Source: CAYSLA01 sp964431685
GTDB lineage: Bacteria; Armatimonadota; UBA5829
Length of the DNA stretch: 21,899 bases
Reading direction: 5' to 3'
Assembly (NCBI GenBank): GCA_964431685.1
Contig: CAYSLA010000048.1
Coordinates: 1 to 21,899, forward strand
Below are positions 1 to 5,684 of the stretch, piece after piece. Below the pieces are notes generated by a model. The model was not told the origin of the DNA. It worked only from the letters and a program-made list of their open reading frames with translations, and ran no database searches. A program made the translations under genes and the position numbers. Every line of letters starts with the position of its first letter. The first letter of the stretch is position 1.

Positions 1-775
1 AATCAGCGTCCAAGCCTCCGTCCTCCGATCCCGTAAGCGACCAGATGACGGCGTCACCGTTGAGTTGCGGGTTGCGAATCCACATCTGCGAGGTCCAACT
101 GCTGAAAGAGTTCTGCGGTATGTCCGCGGCCAGCCAGTTTGCTGTGGTTGTGAAACCGCTGGCGGCGCGGCCGGTTGGGTTGAACGGGGTCGCGGTGGCT
201 ATGGAAGTAGGCGATCCCTTGATCACACCCAGGGAGCCCGCGCTGACCGTGTCATAGATCAGATTGCCAGGGTCGTCGAATGACCATTGCATCACCTTCG
301 TGGGAGCCTCCGCGGGACCGAGGTACCCGCCCTTGCCCACGGAGTCGGAATAGTATCCTTGGGGATGCGCGCCTACCGCAATCCAGTAGTCGTCATTGGC
401 TTGCTGGGAGCTGCTGTAGTCGAGCAGCAGGCTGACCGATGTGTCGCCCTCGGCTCCACGGTATACCTTGATGTTGTTATTCGTCCAGTGTATATAGGTC
501 TGTACGATGGTGATCTGATACCACTTATTGGCATCCCAGGTAAGCGGGGCCGACGAATAGTTATTTATCCCGGTGTAGTAGCCTCGGTCACCCATGGTCA
601 GGCTGCCGTCGGCATTCACCCACAGCCTGCGGTAATCAGCGTCCAAGCCTCCGTCCTCCGATCCCGTAAGCGACCAGATGACGGCGTCGCCGTTGAGTTG
701 CGGGTTGCGGACCCACATCTCACAAGTCCAACTGCTGAAAGAGTTCTGCGGTATGTTCGCGGTCAGCCAGTTTGC
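1..775 (-). repeat. In-frame 633-bp tandem duplication of the LamG domain
   Basis: Bases 1-142 match 634-775 with about nine differences, an offset of 633 bp (211 codons). The first 55 bases are identical. Homology then decays (143-260 against 776-893), though the encoded residues stay similar. The duplication is in frame and represents successive LamG modules of the same protein. Confidence 0.9.
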
Positions 776-1297
776 CGTTGACGAGAACCCGCCGACCGCT
801 CGATTGGTTGCATCGTTGGGCGTGGAGGTCGATAGCGAGGAAGGGGCGCCCTTGACTATGCCTTGCGAGCCGCTGCTTACCTGGTCATAGATGAGGTTGC
901 CTGCATCGTTGAACTGCCACCATATAGTCATGCCGGCGGTTCCGGAGTATCCATTGACCAGAGTATCTTCGATCTCGGCCTTTGTGCGGGCGCTGTTCCA
1001 GACCACGACATCGTCTATGCCGGCTCCTACTCCGCTGGCTCCGGACGCATACCCGTTGACCAGAGTATCCTCGATCTCGGCCTTTGTGCGGGCTGTGTTC
1101 CAAACAACCACTTCATCCAAGGCCGCATTTGCGCCGTTGGCGCCACTCCCACCCTGCAAAGTGCTTTCGATTGACAGCTTGCTGAGGGCGCTGCTGTAGA
1201 CGATCACGTCGTCCATGGCAGCAAAAGCGCCAACCGCAGCCAGAATGATGACGGCAACCGCCAACGCCGCGGTAGCCCATAATCGGGTAGTGTTCAT
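1..1297 (-). CDS. Secreted LamG (concanavalin A-like) repeat protein, 3' end beyond window
   Basis: The frame is open from an ATG at 1297 to the left edge, at least 432 codons with no stop, so the C-terminus is missing. The start follows AAGGAG at a good distance. Residues 1-24 form a Sec signal peptide (MNTTRLW, a hydrophobic run, then AFA before A). Next come three units of about 32-34 residues built on the DDVVVWN...EIEDTL signature that normally closes a LamG domain. After that comes a roughly 210-residue LamG/ConA-like jelly-roll domain (WTCEMWVRNPQLNGDAVIW, then RRLWVNADGSLTMGDRG, then KWYQITIVQ) and the beginning of a second copy. LamG domains usually bind glycans or protein ligands outside the cell. 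The protein is probably exported or surface-attached. Its ligand cannot be read from sequence, and further domains may lie beyond the edge. Confidence 0.85.
   Translation of the reverse strand, partial: MNTTRLWATAALAVAVIILAAVGAFAAMDDVIVYSSALSKLSIESTLQGGSGANGANAALDEVVVWNTARTKAEIEDTLVNGYASGASGVGAGIDDVVVWNSARTKAEIEDTLVNGYSGTAGMTIWWQFNDAGNLIYDQVSSGSQGIVKGAPSSLSTSTPNDATNRAVGGFSSTANWLTANIPQNSFSSWTCEMWVRNPQLNGDAVIWSLTGSEDGGLDADYRRLWVNADGSLTMGDRGYYTGINNYSSAPLTWDANKWYQITIVQTYIHWTNNNIKVYRGAEGDTSVSLLLDYSSSQQANDDYWIAVGAHPQGYYSDSVGKGGYLGPAEAPTKVMQWSFDDPGNLIYDTVSAGSLGVIKGSPTSIATATPFNPTGRAASGFTTTANWLAADIPQNSFSSWTSQMWIRNPQLNGDAVIWSLTGSEDGGLDAD
951..1117 (-). repeat. 102-bp tandem repeat encoding a 34-residue LamG-terminal motif
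   Basis: Bases 951-1015 and 1053-1117 are nearly identical and offset by 102 bp (34 codons). They encode DDVVVWNSARTKAEIEDTL and DEVVVWNTARTKAEIEDTL. A third, diverged unit (DDVIVYSSALSKLSIESTL) lies just N-terminal to them, directly after the signal peptide. Near-identity at DNA level points to a recent in-frame duplication. Confidence 0.85.
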
Positions 1298-1419
1298 TTT
1301 TTCCTCTCCTTACAGTAATCCGAGATTGTACCGCGAAAGCAGCAGTGCTGCGAAAGTACCTGACAGCATCCCGCATGATTGCGACGCCAGTCCAAGGACT
1401 TCACAGCGGAAATCTCCAT
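1294..1419 (-). CDS. Candidate 41-residue small protein or leader peptide, unknown function
   Basis: An ATG at 1419 sits 10 nt after AAGGAG (1435-1430) and opens a 41-codon frame (MEISAVKSLDWRRNHAGC...CKERKK). The frame ends in a TGA that overlaps the LamG-protein ATG as ATGA, the usual sign of translational coupling. It lies inside the leader transcribed from the promoter at 1601-1629. The product has five cysteines, including two CC pairs, a basic tail and no membrane segment or signal peptide. I recognise no family. It may be a regulatory upstream ORF that delivers ribosomes to the LamG start, a genuine small protein, or a chance frame. The RBS and overlap are the only support. Confidence 0.4.
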   Translation of the reverse strand: MEISAVKSLDWRRNHAGCCQVLSQHCCFRGTISDYCKERKK

Positions 1420-1442
1420 ATTGCTTGCTCTCCTTTCAGCTG

Positions 1443-1496
1443 GCAGACCTTACAGCCGGTCTGCGCATTCCGGCTCGATTCACACGATTGTGTGAA
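1443..1496 (-). promoter_or_regulatory. Structured mRNA leader with overlapping hairpins
   Basis: In the transcribed direction this holds a 7-bp hairpin TTCACAC/GTGTGAA (1496-1479). Two overlapping hairpins follow: AGCCGG/CCGGCT (1475-1454) and GCAGACC/GGTCTGC (1464-1443). The last two share bases and cannot form together. The distal one ends eight bases before the AAGGAG of the small ORF. This resembles a switchable leader, but no known riboswitch class is recognisable. The first palindrome could instead be an operator. Confidence 0.4.
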
Positions 1497-1600
1497 GGAT
1501 CAAGTATTGTCTATGCGAGTGATGCGATTCACTTTGGGCCTACACAAAAGATTATTGGCCGGTAACCCCGGACGCCATACTGCTTCGTTCCCATATTCTA

Positions 1601-1629
1601 GTTATACCATGCTTTTGGATGCGTGTCAA
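1601..1629 (-). promoter_or_regulatory. Sigma-70-type promoter for the LamG gene
   Basis: TTGACA (1629-1624), a 17-bp spacer and TATAAC (1606-1601) match the housekeeping consensus closely. The predicted start near 1594 gives a leader of about 175 nt to the small ORF and about 300 nt to the LamG gene. The rest of 1298-1647 holds only this promoter, the leader hairpins and the small ORF. Confidence 0.7.
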
Positions 1630-1647
1630 TAGGTAGCAGAGAAAATT

Positions 1648-2757
1648 TTATCGTCCGCCAACCTTTTCACTAACCTGCCAATCAGTGAGCAAAGGCTGCG
1701 TCACGGAATCACGCTCAACTATCTCGACAGGGAGCACGTCCATCTGAGACTCAACCGGTCGTTTTTCCATCTGACAGACCAGCTTCGTGAGCGCAAGTCT
1801 GCCCATCTCTACAAGTGGTTGTCTGACGCACGTTATAGACGGAGTCTGGTGAGACAACCAGTCAGGGTCGTCGTAGCCGATGATTGAGCAGTCTTCGGGG
1901 ATTCTGATCTTCATCGATCTCAATGCAGCCATTGTTGGCATTACGATGGGGTACAATGCAGAGAAGAACAGCGCCGTCGGCCGCTGCCTGGCCAGAAAGA
2001 CACTGCGCAATTTGTCCATATCTTCTCTCAGCAGGCACTCCGTACCGAAGTCAAACCTCCATTCGCTGTTCGTTACAAGGCCAAATTCTGAACAGCTTTC
2101 CAGGAATACCTCACTCCTCAGAGCAATATCGATGCTTGGATCAGACACATTGACCAATGCCACATCCCTGTGGCCGTGGTCCGCGAGGTACTTTAGAGCC
2201 TGCCGGGTTCCACCCGCAGAATCGCTGCACACCGTTGCAAAGTTCACGTCCGGCCAGTAGCCCCCCACTGCCACTATGGGCATGCCGCTACCCTCAAACT
2301 CGGCTATGAACTGCTTGTGCTCGTGCTGATCAACAACAAATACCGTGCCGTCCCGGCCCCACATATCCAAGGACTTCACGTAATGGCCATTATCATAGCT
2401 GGAGAATACTACGCTGATTTCGTTATCGACCAGCATACTCATAATGCCATCGAAGATACCCGCGTAGAAGTAGTATGAGAGCACGTTCTCCGAGTGCCTG
2501 GTAACCATGTGGATGGTCTTGACATCAGGCGACACCGTTGGCCGCTCGTGTTTGGAAGCCACGTAAGTCCCGCTGCCAAGCGTACGAACGACGATTCCTT
2601 CGCTACGCAGGATGCTCAGTGCCCGTTCCACGGTAGCAAGGCTCAGGTGGTGTTCTCTCATCAACTCGCGCTGACTGTAGAACTTGTCCCCACACTCAAA
2701 ATTCCGTTTGATGTCACTCTTTAGAACATCAAGCAATTGTTGATACTTCGGTACCAA
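1648..2757 (-). CDS. GntR/LacI-family (AraR-type) transcriptional regulator
   Basis: The N-terminal ~70 residues are a GntR winged helix-turn-helix (KYQQLLDVLKSDI, then SQRELMREHHLSLATVERAL, then LGSGTYVA). The remaining ~290 residues are a LacI-type periplasmic-binding-like sensor domain ending with the usual IGYDDPDWLSHQTPSIT and VRQPLVEMGRLAL. This architecture is that of AraR-type repressors, cytoplasmic proteins that leave the operator when a sugar binds. I place the start at TTG 2757, after GGAAGG, because the winged helix begins there; a GTG at 2820 would add 21 unmatched residues. The LamG gene lies immediately downstream under its own promoter and is one possible target. The ligand is unknown. 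Confidence 0.85.
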   Translation of the reverse strand: MVPKYQQLLDVLKSDIKRNFECGDKFYSQRELMREHHLSLATVERALSILRSEGIVVRTLGSGTYVASKHERPTVSPDVKTIHMVTRHSENVLSYYFYAGIFDGIMSMLVDNEISVVFSSYDNGHYVKSLDMWGRDGTVFVVDQHEHKQFIAEFEGSGMPIVAVGGYWPDVNFATVCSDSAGGTRQALKYLADHGHRDVALVNVSDPSIDIALRSEVFLESCSEFGLVTNSEWRFDFGTECLLREDMDKLRSVFLARQRPTALFFSALYPIVMPTMAALRSMKIRIPEDCSIIGYDDPDWLSHQTPSITCVRQPLVEMGRLALTKLVCQMEKRPVESQMDVLPVEIVERDSVTQPLLTDWQVSEKVGGR

Positions 2758-2846
2758 AAGAGCCGAACCTTCCAAGCGCCAAGACGCCAATTTGCTATCT
2801 ATCACGAGTGCGGAAACCACTAACGCGGTCCCGCAACACCACTTTC

Positions 2847-2876
2847 ACTATACATGAACGGAATCCGCACTGTCAA
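2847..2876 (-). promoter_or_regulatory. Sigma-70-type promoter for the GntR/LacI regulator
   Basis: TTGACA (2876-2871), an 18-bp spacer and TATAGT (2852-2847). Transcription would begin near 2840, leaving about 80 nt to the preferred TTG start. The spacer contains the 9-bp palindrome CGGATTCCG, which could be an autoregulatory half-operator; that part is speculative. Nothing else is evident in 2877-3008. Confidence 0.6.
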
Positions 2877-3008
2877 TTCCCTCGGGGTGGACAGACGCCA
2901 TCATTTGTCAGTACGGCGCTCGACGGTCTGCAGGGACGAGCAGTTATTCGGCAGAACCAAAGAAGGATGATCACTGCCCGAAGCACGCCTCACAGTGTCA
3001 CGATAGCT

Positions 3009-4124
3009 CTATAGCAGGCTCTCGGGGTTCAGACACTGGAGATAGTCAGGCACGAAGCGCCCGTCGCGACGGATCAACTCATCATCGAAGTAGATCTCTC
3101 CACCACCCATCTCCGGGGTCTGGATCAGAACCATGTCCCAGTGAATCTTGGAGCGATTGCCGTTGTCGGTTTCTTCGTAGGCCTGTCCGGGGGTCAGATG
3201 AATGGAGCCCGAGATCTTCTCATCGAACAGAATATCTCGCATCACACGATTAATCAGCGGATTGATGCCCAGTGCAAACTCGCCGATGTAGCGCGCGCCC
3301 TCATCCGTATCGAGCACTTCATTGAGAGACTTCGTATCGGAACCGGTTGCCTCGGTGATTCTTCCATTCTGGAAAACCAGACGGATGTCGTCGAACGACC
3401 TTCCGTTGAATATCGTGGGAGCGTTATAGTGTATGACTCCGTTGACGCTGTCGCGAACCGGCGCCGTGAAGACCTCACCGTCGGGTATGTTGCGATCGCC
3501 CACGCATTCCCTGGCAGGTATGCCCTTGATGGAAAAATGAAGGTCGGTATCCAGCGGCCCTGTTATTCGAACTCTGTCGGTTCTTTCCATCCGTTCCCGC
3601 AAGACAGCCTCTGCCCTGGCCATTCTGCCGTAGTCCAGCGTACAGACTTCGAAGAAGAAGTCTTCGAACTGCTGAGTGCTCATCCCTGCAAGCTGAGCCA
3701 TCGAAGAGGTGGGCCATCTCAGCACAACCCATTTGGTATGGTTGACGCGCTGGTCGGTAAGAGGCTTCAGCCAATGCTCCTGCGCGAGCTTCATCCTGTC
3801 TTCGGGCACATCCGACATCTCATTGATGTTGTCGCTGCCTCTAATGGCTATGTAGCAGTTCATCTCCCTCATAAACGCAAGGTCCCGTTCACGAAGGATG
3901 GCCAACTGCTCCTCGGTCGCATTCCTGAGTATCAGCCGACGCACACGTGTCTGCATGGTGTCTACAAACGGTATTCCGCCGGCATCAACGACACCCTGGA
4001 CTAGAATATCAACCATGTCCACAGGGATATCGTACGCATCGATCAACACGCGCTCAGCCGGCTGCACCTTTGTCGAATAGCCGACGAGAACGTCGGCCAG
4101 CTTCTTCATCCGAGGGTCATTCAT
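3009..4124 (-). CDS. M29-family metallo-aminopeptidase (aminopeptidase T type)
   Basis: A 371-residue cytoplasmic exopeptidase that removes N-terminal amino acids using a two-metal site. Family length is about 350-410 residues. The expected metal ligands and catalytic residues are visible: E217 in IPDGEVFTAP, E282 in YIGEFALG, H309 in GSIHL, Y316, and H328 with D330 in KIHWDMV. I chose ATG 4124 because AAAGGTG (4138-4132) lies 7 nt upstream and homology begins at MNDPRMKKLA; the open frame extends further upstream into purA. It starts 19 nt after the purA stop, so the two genes probably share a transcript. A role in general peptide turnover is inferred from the family. Confidence 0.9.
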   Translation of the reverse strand: MNDPRMKKLADVLVGYSTKVQPAERVLIDAYDIPVDMVDILVQGVVDAGGIPFVDTMQTRVRRLILRNATEEQLAILRERDLAFMREMNCYIAIRGSDNINEMSDVPEDRMKLAQEHWLKPLTDQRVNHTKWVVLRWPTSSMAQLAGMSTQQFEDFFFEVCTLDYGRMARAEAVLRERMERTDRVRITGPLDTDLHFSIKGIPARECVGDRNIPDGEVFTAPVRDSVNGVIHYNAPTIFNGRSFDDIRLVFQNGRITEATGSDTKSLNEVLDTDEGARYIGEFALGINPLINRVMRDILFDEKISGSIHLTPGQAYEETDNGNRSKIHWDMVLIQTPEMGGGEIYFDDELIRRDGRFVPDYLQCLNPESLL

Positions 4125-4143
4125 TGTGTGGCACCTTTGGACA

Positions 4144-5436
4144 CTACATTCTGAGCATGTCGGCATCAAGAATGATGGACTGATCGCGCCTGCGACCAAC
4201 ACCCAACATACAGACGGGAGCCTCCACAAGCTCCGCGATCCGTGCCAGATAGTGCTTCGCATTCGCCGGCAACTCGCTGAATGTGGTCATCTTCGAGACG
4301 TCCTCGCTCCACCCTGCCACCTGCTCATACACTGGCACGGCTCGCCCAAGGACAGCCACATCAGTCGGAAACTCACGAACGACTGTTCCATCGATCTCAT
4401 AGCCGACACATATCTGCAGCGGATCAAGTCCGGTCAGCACGTCCAGCAGAGTGACAGCAATACTCGAGACACCGTTTGCGCGCACGGAGTACTTGACGGC
4501 AAGCGAATCAAACCATCCACACCTTCGCGGTCTACCTGTCGTAGTGCCATATTCGTTACCGCGCTCCCGTATATACTCGCCGGTCTTGTCAGCAAGCTCC
4601 GTGGGACACGGCCCCTCTCCCACGCGAGTAGTGTAGGCCTTGGTGACGCCGATGACGCGGTCAATCATAGTCGGGCCGACTCCCGTGCCGATTGTTGCCC
4701 CTCCGGCCACACAGTGGGAACTCGTGGCAAAAGGATAGGTGCCGTGATCAATATCCAGCAGTGAACCGTGCGCACCCTCAAAAACGATGTTCGCGCACTC
4801 CCTCGAAGCGTCACTGAGAATTACCGTGGTGTCGCAGACGTACGGAGCCATCTTGGCCGCGTAAGCAGCGTACTCCTCATATATCTGGTTCTCGTCGAGA
4901 GGATCCCCACCGTAGACTTTGGTGATAAGCAGGTTCTTCTGCTTGATGCAGGCAGATAGCCGCGGCCGGAAGCGTTCCGGGTCAATGAACTCCCAGACCC
5001 TGATGCCCGTCCGAGACATCTTGTCCGCATAGCACGGACCGATGCCGCGGCCCGTTGTGCCGATCTTCCCGTCGCCCTTGTTGGCTTCCTCCAATTGGTC
5101 CAGAAGCCTGTGGTAAGGCATCAACACGTGCGCATTTCCGCTGATCTTGATGCGATCGGCGGTAACCCCGCGTTCTTTCAACCCATCCAGCTCAGATGTG
5201 AATACGGAAGGATCAAGAACTACTCCATCGGTAATTACTGCCGTAACCCCTTCATTGAGCACGCCAACGGGAACCGTGTGGAACTTGTAGACTTCATCGC
5301 CAACCACTACAGTATGACCAGCGTTGTTTCCGCCATTGTAGCGCACAACGTAGTCCGCTTCCTGGGCAAGGTAGTCAACAACCTTACCCTTAGCCTCGTC
5401 ACCCCACTGCATGCCAACGACTACGACATTTGCCAT
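4144..5436 (-). CDS. purA: Adenylosuccinate synthetase
   Basis: Catalyses IMP + aspartate + GTP to adenylosuccinate, the first committed step of AMP synthesis, in the cytoplasm. Length (430 residues) is normal. Visible landmarks are catalytic D13 and H41 (NNAGHTVV), the IGTTGRGIGPCYADK loop, and TTTGRPRRCGWFD in the GTP/aspartate region. Two usually invariant positions differ: the phosphate-binding GDEGKGK reads GDEAKGK (A15), and the IMP-site EGAQG reads EGAHG (near residue 224). The ATG at 5436 follows AGGAG (5451-5447) by 10 nt. The M29 aminopeptidase gene follows 19 nt downstream. Identity is secure; the substitutions suggest a divergent lineage rather than loss of function. Confidence 0.96.
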   Translation of the reverse strand: MANVVVVGMQWGDEAKGKVVDYLAQEADYVVRYNGGNNAGHTVVVGDEVYKFHTVPVGVLNEGVTAVITDGVVLDPSVFTSELDGLKERGVTADRIKISGNAHVLMPYHRLLDQLEEANKGDGKIGTTGRGIGPCYADKMSRTGIRVWEFIDPERFRPRLSACIKQKNLLITKVYGGDPLDENQIYEEYAAYAAKMAPYVCDTTVILSDASRECANIVFEGAHGSLLDIDHGTYPFATSSHCVAGGATIGTGVGPTMIDRVIGVTKAYTTRVGEGPCPTELADKTGEYIRERGNEYGTTTGRPRRCGWFDSLAVKYSVRANGVSSIAVTLLDVLTGLDPLQICVGYEIDGTVVREFPTDVAVLGRAVPVYEQVAGWSEDVSKMTTFSELPANAKHYLARIAELVEAPVCMLGVGRRRDQSIILDADMLRM

Positions 5437-5561
5437 CCTACATCAACTCCTGTGGAAATTCGGACACTCCAAGTCACACACACGCTCCAGTCTCGATAGT
5501 GAAGTAACCGGAGCAAAGCAGCGTGGGTGACGTCCGCGGAAAGATAACAACCCCAACAAGT

Positions 5562-5591
5562 TACCAGATTTGAGGGGCAGATGTCAACGCC
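5562..5591 (-). promoter_or_regulatory. purA: Possible purA promoter
   Basis: TTGACA precedes an 18-bp spacer and a weak TAACTT in the 244-bp gap upstream of purA. Only the -35 is a good match. The rest of the gap shows nothing further apart from the hairpin at 5667-5684. Confidence 0.3.
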
Positions 5592-5666
5592 ACTGCGGCA
5601 TCCAGCACGCGACGACAAGCTCACCAGAGACTGATCAGTATGCCGGAGCGTTGCTCTGGGTGATTG

Positions 5667-5684
5667 CTGACGCAGCCGCGTCAG
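5667..5684 (-). other. Hairpin across the GH116 stop codon
   Basis: CTGACGC and GCGTCAG form a perfect 7-bp stem with a 4-nt loop, and the stem contains the TGA stop of the GH116 gene. No T-run follows in the transcribed direction, so it is not a typical intrinsic terminator. It may protect the mRNA 3' end. Confidence 0.4.

Noticed and set aside
1555..1594. Resemblance of GGGGTTACCGG in the LamG leader to part of a cyclic-di-GMP riboswitch
   Set aside because: Only a short stretch matches; the other conserved segments of that class are absent and the promoter leaves no room for them.
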